Source: Lachnoclostridium sp. UBA5725
Lineage (GTDB): Bacteria > Bacillota > Clostridia > Lachnospirales > Lachnospiraceae
Length of the DNA stretch: 64,000 nt
Direction of reading: 5' to 3'
NCBI GenBank assembly: GCA_002419585.1
Contig: DIGJ01000018.1
Coordinates: forward strand, 89,173-153,172
Shown: in pieces, positions 32,855-40,783 of the stretch
Position numbering within the stretch: position 1 is the stretch's first letter
Layout: every line of letters starts with the position of its first letter
Program-made: the position numbers and the translations under genes
The notes under the pieces: model-generated
Told to the model about the DNA's origin: nothing
Databases searched by the model: none
What the model saw: only the letters and a program-made list of their open reading frames with translations

Positions 32855-33610
32855 CTAAATCATTGCCATAGCAAATACTGCGGCTAATTCACTCATTGTT
32901 AAAATATAACCAGATACATCACCGGAGATGCCTTTCAGCTGCTTATGTGCATGCATTAACGATAGTAAGGCAGCAAGTAGCAGGATTCCTATAACGAAAC
33001 CTGTTTTTAAATTTCCAATCCAAAACGCTGCTAGTAGACTAAGTAATAGATATCCAACCTGAACTGGTGTCTGCCAATTTGCTTTTTCTTTTTGATAAAG
33101 TGTCAGGTAACTGTTTTGTGATATCGGTTTTCCATTCAAAACACAGATTCCAGTAAAGGCTCTTGATACTACGGGTATCAGTAAAAATGCGAATACGGAC
33201 TTACCAGTATTCAAAATACTATACATACAGCAAAAAGACGCAAACATCCAAAGCAAAACCGCAATGACCGCAAAGGCTCCCACGTGGGAATCCTTTAGTA
33301 TCTTACGCTTTTCTTCTAGACATCTTCTCGAACCAATGGCATCCGATGTATCCATAAATCCATCAAGATGTAAAAACCCACTGAGAATGGAGGGTAATAC
33401 CATCAAAATCAATGTCTCAATCATAATCGGTATCGGAAATTGTTGAAGCGCATAATAGGCACCATACCAGATCAGCCCAATCAAAATACCCGCAACTGGA
33501 TAAAATGGAATCAGATATTTTGTCGCTTTCTCATCCCAGATATCGGCTTTACTAGGAAGTATCGTATACATACCAATGGACATATTAAATCCGTTCCATA
33601 AGTGCTTCAT
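32855..33610 (-). CDS. cobS: Adenosylcobinamide-GDP ribazoletransferase (cobalamin synthase)
   Basis: CobS (251 residues) joins alpha-ribazole to adenosylcobinamide-GDP. It has several membrane helices and the DGFMDTSDAIGSRRCLEEKRKI segment, an Asp-rich metal-binding motif diagnostic of CobS. The ATG at 33610 follows AAGGAGG, so the longer frame from 33646 is not used. Its start lies inside the end of cobU (26-bp overlap). Confidence 0.93.
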   Translation of the reverse strand: MKHLWNGFNMSIGMYTILPSKADIWDEKATKYLIPFYPVAGILIGLIWYGAYYALQQFPIPIMIETLILMVLPSILSGFLHLDGFMDTSDAIGSRRCLEEKRKILKDSHVGAFAVIAVLLWMFASFCCMYSILNTGKSVFAFLLIPVVSRAFTGICVLNGKPISQNSYLTLYQKEKANWQTPVQVGYLLLSLLAAFWIGNLKTGFVIGILLLAALLSLMHAHKQLKGISGDVSGYILTMSELAAVFAMAMI

Positions 33611-34145
33611 ACTCGTTACCTCCTTTGTGTATGATCTGGTTTCCAAAACAGATTTCTAAGACAACATCACAGTTTTTTGCACAGATCTTATCTAAATAAG
33701 CAAGGTTTCGCTGATACTGTTTGGTTTCCTTTGAAAAATCTTCTATGTTTGAAAATATATAATCGGAGACAATCACCACATGATCTAGCTGTGAAATGAC
33801 CTCTTCCAATTCCTTCCCGATTTTTTCAACAATCCCATCGTTTATGATTCCACCTTGAAACATTTCGTTTGCAAGAAGTGCCGTCGTGCTATCGATTAGA
33901 AATGAACCCTTACAATTGCTCTTGATAAGCAAATCCATTATGTTTTTCGGCTGCTCCACCGTTTCAAACGAAAGCCCCTCGCGCTCCTTTCTATGTCGCT
34001 GGATTCGCGCTTCGTCTTCGCCATCAACAGGCTCCATCGTCGCAACATAATAAAGTGGCAAACCCTCTGTTTTTTGTTTGACTGCGAGTTCTTGTGCATA
34101 GGTAGACTTTCCATTTTTGCATCCACCCGAAATAAAAATTTTCAT
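33585..34145 (-). CDS. cobU: Adenosylcobinamide kinase / guanylyltransferase
   Basis: CobU (186 residues) phosphorylates adenosylcobinamide and then adds GMP. The P-loop GGCKNGKSTYAQ and the EARIQRHRKER motif holding the guanylylated His are visible. The C-terminal third differs from typical CobU: the VSNEVG...GIVP segment is replaced by IVSDYIFSNIEDF. I start it at 34145 (MKIFISGG) behind AAGGGA. It lies between cobT and cobS. Confidence 0.88.
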   Translation of the reverse strand: MKIFISGGCKNGKSTYAQELAVKQKTEGLPLYYVATMEPVDGEDEARIQRHRKEREGLSFETVEQPKNIMDLLIKSNCKGSFLIDSTTALLANEMFQGGIINDGIVEKIGKELEEVISQLDHVVIVSDYIFSNIEDFSKETKQYQRNLAYLDKICAKNCDVVLEICFGNQIIHKGGNEYEALMERI

Positions 34146-34216
34146 ATTTCCCTTCTTTTCTACGCTGCTCTTTGAGCATATCAAGTTTGTATACGCATAA
34201 AGACACAAATTCAGTA

Positions 34217-35314
34217 TTAAAAAGCATCGGATGTACGAATGTCTTTTAGATAATCCGTATTAATCTTTGCTTCTTCAAATGTGGCCATTTCTCTTACTAT
34301 CATACATGCCGTTTCCATAATTTCAAACATGAGTGGACAGCCACTGCCTTCTCCAAGTCTCATATCAAGATGGAGAGGCGCATTCAGCGCTAATTCCTTG
34401 CGTGCAAGTTGATATCCAATCTCATATGAGTTATGAGATGCAAACAGATACTCTTTGACCAATGGATTTAATCTTACGGCACAAAGTGCTGCCACGATTG
34501 ATATAAATCCGTCAATGACAACTGGTATCTGATAAAGGGCTGCTCCAAGGTAAGCTCCGGTCATTGCGGCTAAATCAAAGCCACCTACCTTTAGCAGACA
34601 ATCAATGGGATCCTCTCTTAACGGTTGATTTAGACAAAGCGCCTTTTGAATGACAGAAATCTTCTTTTGATAGGCCTCTTTTGTAAGTCCAGCACCTTTT
34701 CCTACTACTTGATCAACTTCGTCATTGGGAAGACCTAACAGTGCAGCAAGAACTGCACTACTTGTTGTTGTATTGCCAATTCCCATCTCTCCGATACCCA
34801 TGACCTGATATCCATCCTTGTGAGCTTTTTCTACAATTTCCATTCCAACTGCAATTGCTTTTATTGCCTCATCCCTTGACATCGCTGCCTGATTTGCAAT
34901 ATTATAAGTTCCATTTCGAATCTTTCGATTAATTAAATCCTTATGTTCCACGAAATCATGAATTCCTACATCCGTCACAATCAAATCGCTATGATAGTGT
35001 TTTGCAATTACCGCGACTCCCGTCATACCATCTAGCATGTTTCTTGTTTGTACCGCTGTTATAGACTGTGGTCCAGATGCAATTCCCTCCGCTACTACTC
35101 CATTGTCGGAAGAGAAAACAAGAACACATCGTTTATCTAGATGATTGATTCGTTTTCCAGTAATCGCAGAAATCCGTTCTGCTATATTTTCTAGTTCGCC
35201 CAAACTTCCTGGTGGTTTTGCAAGTGATTCCATATATTCTTTTGTATCGCATTGTGCATCTACATGAAGGGCAGGTATTTTATTAATTTTATGTATGAAT
35301 TCTTCGTCGTTCAT
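34217..35314 (-). CDS. cobT: Nicotinate-nucleotide--dimethylbenzimidazole phosphoribosyltransferase
   Basis: CobT (365 residues) makes alpha-ribazole phosphate, the lower-ligand donor. Typical strings are KPPGSLGELE near residue 32, GEMGIGNTTTSSAVLAAL and the catalytic Glu in GEGSGCPLMFE near 328. An AAGGGGG ribosome site precedes the ATG. It is the first gene of the cobalamin operon, just after the riboswitch and its terminator. Confidence 0.96.
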   Translation of the reverse strand: MNDEEFIHKINKIPALHVDAQCDTKEYMESLAKPPGSLGELENIAERISAITGKRINHLDKRCVLVFSSDNGVVAEGIASGPQSITAVQTRNMLDGMTGVAVIAKHYHSDLIVTDVGIHDFVEHKDLINRKIRNGTYNIANQAAMSRDEAIKAIAVGMEIVEKAHKDGYQVMGIGEMGIGNTTTSSAVLAALLGLPNDEVDQVVGKGAGLTKEAYQKKISVIQKALCLNQPLREDPIDCLLKVGGFDLAAMTGAYLGAALYQIPVVIDGFISIVAALCAVRLNPLVKEYLFASHNSYEIGYQLARKELALNAPLHLDMRLGEGSGCPLMFEIMETACMIVREMATFEEAKINTDYLKDIRTSDAF

Positions 35315-35331
35315 TGCTACCCCCTTTTCAT

Positions 35332-35361
35332 AAAAAAAACCTTAGTCAAGGACTAAGGTTT
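35332..35361 (-). terminator. Riboswitch-controlled terminator before cobT
   Basis: An 11-bp perfect stem (AAACCTTAGTC / GACTAAGGTTT) with a 3-nt loop is followed on the minus strand by a T run, 18 bp before cobT. It is the expression platform of the cobalamin riboswitch. Confidence 0.9.
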
Positions 35362-35439
35362 GTATTAACAAAAAAATGCCTTTCTACTTTCGAAAAGCCA
35401 ATCAAAACGTAATCCCAAAACTTCATATCCTGTGAAGTA

Positions 35440-35625
35440 ACTTTGGTGTTTTGTTGGCAGGTCTTTCGGCTTAGATTTTTAATCATTTTACCCTTCCCAA
35501 GCAAATACTCAGTGGTATAACTAAAATGACTTTGTCAATACGGCAGCAGGACTGTCTGGGATTCTCACCCAGTTCCCTATTCTCATATAATCACACGCAA
35601 TGATGTATATGCACCAACAAACATC
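35440..35625 (-). promoter_or_regulatory. Cobalamin riboswitch (AdoCbl type)
   Basis: On the minus strand the B12 box reads AAGCCGAAAGACCTGCCAA (35472..35454). The upstream conserved core GGGAACTGGGTGAGAATCCC lies near 35576..35557, followed by the CAGTCCTGCTGCCGTA segment. The 5' TTTGTTGG and 3' CCAACAAA pair as P1. Ligand binding should favour the terminator and shut off the cob/btu operon. Confidence 0.93.
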
Positions 35626-35646
35626 TTTTATTCATTTAATAGGTCT

Positions 35647-35675
35647 ATCATATGCATTTTACTGGGTTTTGTCAA
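35647..35675 (-). promoter_or_regulatory. Promoter of the cobalamin operon
   Basis: Minus-strand TTGACA (35675..35670), 17 bp, TATGAT (35652..35647). The -35 overlaps the last codons of the DUF6512 gene, so the operon starts inside the end of its neighbour. Confidence 0.75.
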
Positions 35676-36202
35676 ACATTACTTTGAAATATCGGTAAAT
35701 TTGGCGGAAAAATAGTAAATATGGCAAATAGTGCTACAATCACAACCATTAGAAAAATAGCGATCCAAACCGGAATTCCAGACGAATGTCGATAAAAATG
35801 CAATCCCATCCATTGACCGATAAAAATGCCTATGAGTAACATAAGGATATCAACCCACACATATTCTACACCAAACGCATTTGTATAAAAATAAAAGATT
35901 AAAGGTATCATAAATAAAGCGGTAATAAGAGCAGCGAGCGCACCTGTAAACCATGCCTTTTTATTTATGTTATACTTATTCTTATAAATGAGGTAATAAA
36001 TACCCCACCATAGAATCATCGGTAATGCTACCATTTTAAGATGTTCCCATACACTTTCATTGGTCGGAGCAAACAAACCAACCACGATACTTTCTCCCAA
36101 GAGTTGATACAAAAAATGCATGATAGATCCTATGGCAAACAGCCACAGAATGCCTTTTCGTATAAAACGTTCTGGTTTTGTAAGATTACAAGAAAAAAAC
36201 AT
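35672..36202 (-). CDS. DUF6512 family membrane protein
   Basis: The 176-residue protein has five or six hydrophobic helices and the pattern HFLYQLLGESIVVGLFAPTNESVWEHLK near residues 30-55, which I associate with DUF6512. The function is unknown. It stands alone between galE and the cobalamin operon, with 61 bp to galE. Confidence 0.72.
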   Translation of the reverse strand: MFFSCNLTKPERFIRKGILWLFAIGSIMHFLYQLLGESIVVGLFAPTNESVWEHLKMVALPMILWWGIYYLIYKNKYNINKKAWFTGALAALITALFMIPLIFYFYTNAFGVEYVWVDILMLLIGIFIGQWMGLHFYRHSSGIPVWIAIFLMVVIVALFAIFTIFPPNLPIFQSNV

Positions 36203-36263
36203 GCATACACCTCGTTAAATCATATTAACACTAGTATATACATGTTTTCTATCCTTACTATAA

Positions 36264-37280
36264 TTATTTTTGATATCCATTTGGATTTTGTGATTGCCAT
36301 CTCCAGGAATCTTCGCACATCTTTTCAATTCCATACTGTGCTTTCCAGGAAAGTTCGATTAATGCTTTACTAGGATCGCAGTAACAGGTTGCAATATCAC
36401 CCGCTCTTCTTGGTTTGAACATATAATTAATCTGCTTACCACATGCCTTTTCAAATGCATGAATTACATCAAGCACGCTATATCCATTTCCGGTACCAAG
36501 ATTATAAATACTTACGCCTTCTTTGTCCTTAAGTTTTTCGATTGCTCGAACATGTCCAATCGCCAAATCCACTACGTGAATATAGTCTCTGACACCCGTG
36601 CCATCTTTCGTTTCATAATCATTTCCAAAGACACCCAAACACTCCAGATTACCGACCGCTACCTTTGCAATATAAGGTACTAAATTGTTAGGAATTCCCT
36701 TTGGATCTTCTCCAATCATTCCACTTTCATGTGCACCGATTGGGTTAAAATAACGAAGTAATATAATATTCCATTCCGAATCGGAGGTATGAATGTCCGT
36801 AAGGATTTGTTCCAGCATCGACTTTGTCTGTCCATAAGGATTGGTAATTTCACCCTTAGGGCATTCCTCTGTGATTGGTATAAATTTAGGATTTCCATAA
36901 ACGGTTGCAGAGGAACTAAATACAATATTCTTCACATTATGTTTTCTCATAGTTTCACATAATGCTAAGGTCCCACCAATATTATTTTCATAATATTCCA
37001 GTGGCTTTGCTACGGATTCACCTACTGCTTTCAGTCCAGCAAAGTGAATGACTGAATCGATACTCTCGTTTGTAAAAATGCGGTCTAGCGCTTCTTTATC
37101 ACAAATATCTGCCTCATAAAAGATAAGTTCTTTTCCTGTAATTTTCTTCACACGTGTTAAGGATTCAACACTTGAATTACTTAAATTATCAACTACAACT
37201 ACCTCATATCCTGCTGTTAATAATTCAATCAGCGTATGACTTCCTATGTATCCTGCTCCCCCTGTTACTAATATTGCCAT
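36264..37280 (-). CDS. galE: UDP-glucose 4-epimerase
   Basis: GalE (338 residues) interconverts UDP-glucose and UDP-galactose. The NAD motif GGAGYIGSH (residues 7-15), SSSATVYG and the catalytic YGQTK (Tyr149-Lys153 region) are all present, as is the C-terminal GRRAGDIATCYCD. Length is normal. An AAAAGGAGA ribosome site precedes it. Aldose 1-epimerase (galM) is also in the window, but in a different operon. Confidence 0.96.
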   Translation of the reverse strand: MAILVTGGAGYIGSHTLIELLTAGYEVVVVDNLSNSSVESLTRVKKITGKELIFYEADICDKEALDRIFTNESIDSVIHFAGLKAVGESVAKPLEYYENNIGGTLALCETMRKHNVKNIVFSSSATVYGNPKFIPITEECPKGEITNPYGQTKSMLEQILTDIHTSDSEWNIILLRYFNPIGAHESGMIGEDPKGIPNNLVPYIAKVAVGNLECLGVFGNDYETKDGTGVRDYIHVVDLAIGHVRAIEKLKDKEGVSIYNLGTGNGYSVLDVIHAFEKACGKQINYMFKPRRAGDIATCYCDPSKALIELSWKAQYGIEKMCEDSWRWQSQNPNGYQK

Positions 37281-37396
37281 ATCTATATTCTCCTTTTATC
37301 CTTATAATCTTTTGCTGCACAAAACTCTATACTTTTCCTATTATATTCCTAAATATACAAATTTTAAAGTGTTTTTAAAAAACTACTTAGTAATTA

Positions 37397-37445
37397 GATA
37401 TGCCCATTATCAAAAGTTTTATCTTTAAATAATGGGCATATCTTT
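37397..37445. terminator. Intrinsic terminator after the betagamma-crystallin gene side
   Basis: AGATATGCCCATTAT (37397-37411) pairs with ATAATGGGCATATCT (37429-37443) around a 17-nt loop. It lies downstream of the crystallin-like gene on the minus strand and upstream of galE, separating the two. Confidence 0.8.
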
Positions 37446-37490
37446 AACTATTTAGGTTAAAAAATACTCATTTGTATATTTAATTGTTTA

Positions 37491-37772
37491 TTAACATATT
37501 GGATAGAGTGAAGAAATCTCGTTGTTTTCTCCACACCAAGCCATAGGGAATGGATATTCCCCATTGCAACATGGTCCGCCTCTTTGGCAAACTTTGTATT
37601 TCTCACCTTCAAAATCAGGGTGTTCAAATAATTTCCAATCTCCACAAATAACCTTAACACTGGATACTTCGTTATTAAAGCAATATTTGCTTAAATGAGG
37701 TGTTGGTTTTGTAATTTCAAGACATCTTCCTTGGAAGTTCGGGTGCTCAAAAAGTAATATTTTTGCTTGCAT
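37491..37772 (-). CDS. Betagamma-crystallin-like calcium-binding protein
   Basis: The 93-residue protein consists of two Greek-key repeats, each starting with the pattern LFEHPNFQG / LFEHPDFEG and ending in the N/D-N/D-x-x-S-S calcium motif: NNEVSS near residue 33 and NNEISS near 84. This is the two-motif domain of microbial betagamma-crystallins, known in Clostridium as clostrillin. It has seven Cys and no signal peptide. The biological role in bacteria is unclear; calcium-dependent stability or stress and dormancy functions are proposed for relatives. It is monocistronic. Confidence 0.88.
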   Translation of the reverse strand: MQAKILLFEHPNFQGRCLEITKPTPHLSKYCFNNEVSSVKVICGDWKLFEHPDFEGEKYKVCQRGGPCCNGEYPFPMAWCGENNEISSLYPIC

Positions 37773-37868
37773 AGTATTTTCTCCTTATATTTGATTTCAC
37801 TATATTATATGCAAGATTCGACAAAAATTGACAGATATCAAAGACAAGTAATAAGCTCTTACGTACAA

Positions 37869-38762
37869 TCACATGAGATAATGCTGCATGAGTACTTCCT
37901 TTTTTACGAGAAGATGGTTATCACTATCAACATCAACATACCATTTTACTAATCGTAAATTTCTACCCTCTATTTCAATCGCCGTAATACATCTTGGGTG
38001 AACACAACTTCCGCTGTTAAAATAATACGTTTCCAATTCACTACCCGGACAGAGCGGCCGATGAGTATGGCCTCCTATCGTAAGCTGTTTTTTTTCTTCT
38101 GCCCATTGTTCTACTTTATTGGGACGTTTTGGTTTCGTGGAATAATTTCCGGTTGCAGTCAACGGATTGTTTATTCCCAATATTTCAAGCGGTTTCCAAA
38201 TATAGCGAACCATCCATTTTGCCAATATCCAAAGTTGATCATTTAGTAGCTCATTTTGATGTCCATGCACCAAAAGTATCGTTCGCTGCATGTCACAACA
38301 AGTAAGTTTTAAGACAAGACCCTCTTTTATCTCAATTTTAGGAAACAAAGATAGATAACGATTTTCTGCCTCATAATAATACTCACTCATATATTTTTTA
38401 ATAAATCGCGTACTTTTCTTTTGTCTATCATGATTTCCGTATATCATATAGAGTCTTCCTTCGCGATAAAATTGTGAAAGAAGCCAAAAGATATGGCTGT
38501 ATAGCTGGATTATTTTTCGATAGTCCTTATTTTCCCAAAGCTCATCTCCATCGCCTAATTCAACATACGTATAGCCATTTTTGTAATAATCCCTTAACGC
38601 TGTAAAATAGATTTTCTCATTTTCAGCAAAATTGTCGTTCCATTCACCATCTCCTCTATGACAGTCACTCATGATTACAATCTTCGTATTTTCATCTACG
38701 TTAAGGCGCTGCGAATCACGATATATTTTCCTCATTCTTTGATCCATGCTACGCTCTACCAT
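37869..38762 (-). CDS. Calcineurin-like metallophosphoesterase
   Basis: The 297-residue protein has the five metallophosphoesterase motifs in order: SDCHRGDG (residues 32-39), GDGDELWE, GNHDR, HGHQ and GGHTHRP. The D/GD/GNHD/H/GHxH ligands for two metals are intact. The spacing resembles LpxH/UDP-diacylglucosamine-type or YfcE-like phosphoesterases, but the substrate is not evident. It starts 1 bp after the DUF4474 gene, so the pair is co-translated. Confidence 0.9.
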   Translation of the reverse strand: MVERSMDQRMRKIYRDSQRLNVDENTKIVIMSDCHRGDGEWNDNFAENEKIYFTALRDYYKNGYTYVELGDGDELWENKDYRKIIQLYSHIFWLLSQFYREGRLYMIYGNHDRQKKSTRFIKKYMSEYYYEAENRYLSLFPKIEIKEGLVLKLTCCDMQRTILLVHGHQNELLNDQLWILAKWMVRYIWKPLEILGINNPLTATGNYSTKPKRPNKVEQWAEEKKQLTIGGHTHRPLCPGSELETYYFNSGSCVHPRCITAIEIEGRNLRLVKWYVDVDSDNHLLVKKEVLMQHYLM

Positions 38763-38763
38763 T

Positions 38764-39633
38764 TTATTTCACCCCTGCAAATATTACTTTTGTCATAAAA
38801 TGATATAAAATTGGAAGCCTTATCTTAATGTATTCAATTTTATCCAGTGTACAAATCTGCTTTCTTGTTAGATATCGGAAAAGTGCGCAGTTGATTCGAT
38901 TCATAAGCATTGCAACTTTTGCAAAACAACCCGTTTGAGAAGATGGTTGCTTGGAAAATGGATGTTCAAATTTGATTCGGACCGTACTTCCATAGATACA
39001 CACACAACTGCGGCTGTATCCCATCTTCAGTAATTCATTAAAAAACACCTCACCCATCTCAAAATCTGGAAATGAAATATCGATTGTCATAGACAAACGT
39101 TTTGGAATTGTATATTCTCCTAGTGAAAAAGAAGTAGTCCACCATCCTTTTTGTTCGCGGCTTGCGAGTAATTTCTTTCCCTTCCACAAATGGAAGCGTA
39201 CATAAAGTTCTTCGTTATTATTTGCACAGCGATAGGTATTTTCTCCATCTGCTATATAAACTCCAACCTCAGCTCCTGTGTTGATCCCATATTGTCCTTT
39301 CCAAATCTCTATCATCCATTGTTTTTCCTCATATTGAAAAACGATAGGTTCACACTGAAACACCATACTAAACGTAGGTGACATTTCATCAAAGAGCTCA
39401 CGATATCCGAATTTTCTTTGCCAGCAATCTTGTAAGGAATAAAATATATTCTGTCTAGGATCATAAGCAAACCCTGCTGCCCTTAACAGGTCATTAAAGC
39501 TCTCGACCTGTTCTTTGGAATGATATTTCGGTTGGAAATTTTTGATGCGTTTTCGAATAATCAAATAGCGAACAAGTAAAAGCACGATAATGCAACTTAA
39601 TATGACGAAAAGTAGAATAAATTTAGGTTCCAT
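38764..39633 (-). CDS. DUF4474 domain membrane-anchored protein
   Basis: After one N-terminal membrane helix (about 5-22), residues 45-280 match DUF4474: LLRAAGFAYDPRQNIFYS, DCWQRKFGYRELFDE and EIWKGQYGINTGAEVGVY. The function is unknown; the family is mostly found in Clostridia. I choose the ATG at 39633 since AAGGAG precedes it by 8 nt. It is coupled to the phosphoesterase. Confidence 0.85.
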   Translation of the reverse strand: MEPKFILLFVILSCIIVLLLVRYLIIRKRIKNFQPKYHSKEQVESFNDLLRAAGFAYDPRQNIFYSLQDCWQRKFGYRELFDEMSPTFSMVFQCEPIVFQYEEKQWMIEIWKGQYGINTGAEVGVYIADGENTYRCANNNEELYVRFHLWKGKKLLASREQKGWWTTSFSLGEYTIPKRLSMTIDISFPDFEMGEVFFNELLKMGYSRSCVCIYGSTVRIKFEHPFSKQPSSQTGCFAKVAMLMNRINCALFRYLTRKQICTLDKIEYIKIRLPILYHFMTKVIFAGVK

Positions 39634-39707
39634 TTTTTCTCCTTTCATACCCCTTTTCTATTAAGATATGAAGAAAGTCGAAAAATGTACATTTAGAAAA
39701 AAATAAA

Positions 39708-39936
39708 GGGCTGGTGTAAAATCTAGGTTATGTACAATATGCACCCAGCGCACAAAAAACCTGTGTTCTAACCTCAATTCGATTGTCAATTTTAATAAGC
39801 CATAAACAATGAAAATCAAGTGGTGGGCACTTGATTTTCATTATGTCTTATTAAAATAATCGAATAAATTCGGTTAGAACACAGGTTTTTTGTGCGCTGA
39901 GTGCATATTGGGATATAATTTTTTCTTGCACCAGAC
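39708..39936. repeat. 229-bp imperfect palindrome (MITE-like or giant hairpin)
   Basis: Nearly the whole 229 bp folds back on itself around 39824. Arms of about 110 bp share long exact blocks, for example CAGCGCACAAAAAACCTGTG and AATGAAAATCAAGTG with their complements, and the tips read GGGCTGGTG and CACCAGAC. No ORF and no clear target duplication was found. It fills the gap between DUF4474 and yjjW. It may be a non-autonomous hairpin element (MITE) or a long RNA hairpin that ends the yjjI-yjjW transcript. Confidence 0.85.
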
Positions 39937-39955
39937 TTTTTTGTTTTGTTGTATG

Positions 39956-40783
39956 CTAAATTCCGATGGTATTGATTGCCCCATGCTTCTTTGCTAAGTT
40001 AATCATTTGCTCCATATATTCTTTTGGTGTTGAGGCAGTTCCAAACTGTTCAATACCAGCTTTTCGCACTCCAAACTGCCGATATTTGAGCAATTTATAA
40101 ATGCATTTTTCTTTTATACTATTTGCTACATAAGGAATGGTCAATTCATGATGAAGCCCTGGAGCCAGTACCGTACGTACTTCATACAACTTATTTCTTT
40201 CTAGTAAATACGTTAGATTTTTGAGAACCATTTCATTTGACATTCCGGTCAGATTTTTATGTTCCTCTTCCTCTACAGCCTTTACATCTAGCATGAATCC
40301 ATCGGTTAGTTCGACAAATTCGTTGAAACACGATAAATCAATTCCACCGTTGGTATCAACAAAGCAGGTTAGTTTGGTTTCTTTTTTCACGAGTCGAAAT
40401 AGTTCCACCAAAAATGGTATATTCAAGGAACATTCTCCACCACTTACTGTGATTCCATCGAGGAACGCTTCGGACTTTTTTATCACCTTCATAAGTTCTT
40501 CTATCGTATAATCCTTTGTCTTTGGCGAAGACAGATGCTTGCAAGTTTTGATGCATGCATCACATCCAACGCATATTTTGTCATCCCAACTAACACGTCC
40601 GTCTTCCATTGTCAATGCTCCAACTGGGCAAGTCTTTACGCAGTCACCACAGTGAATGCAGTGATGGATGGTTTCTGGGTTATGACAGTACCCACATTGA
40701 AAATTACAGCCTTGAAAAAAGATAACCATTCGATTGCCCGGTCCATCAATACAGGAAAAAGAAATAATCTTATTTATCGGCAT
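39956..40783 (-). CDS. yjjW: YjjW family glycyl-radical enzyme activase
   Basis: The 275-residue radical SAM protein installs the glycyl radical on its partner YjjI. CNFQCGYC holds the SAM [4Fe-4S] cluster near residue 30; CIHCGDCVKTCP and CVGCDACIKTC bind two further ferredoxin-type clusters. TVSGGECSL is the SAM-binding GGE motif. The start at 40783 (MPINKI) has GGAGGT upstream and overlaps the end of yjjI by 14 bp. Confidence 0.92.
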   Translation of the reverse strand: MPINKIISFSCIDGPGNRMVIFFQGCNFQCGYCHNPETIHHCIHCGDCVKTCPVGALTMEDGRVSWDDKICVGCDACIKTCKHLSSPKTKDYTIEELMKVIKKSEAFLDGITVSGGECSLNIPFLVELFRLVKKETKLTCFVDTNGGIDLSCFNEFVELTDGFMLDVKAVEEEEHKNLTGMSNEMVLKNLTYLLERNKLYEVRTVLAPGLHHELTIPYVANSIKEKCIYKLLKYRQFGVRKAGIEQFGTASTPKEYMEQMINLAKKHGAINTIGI

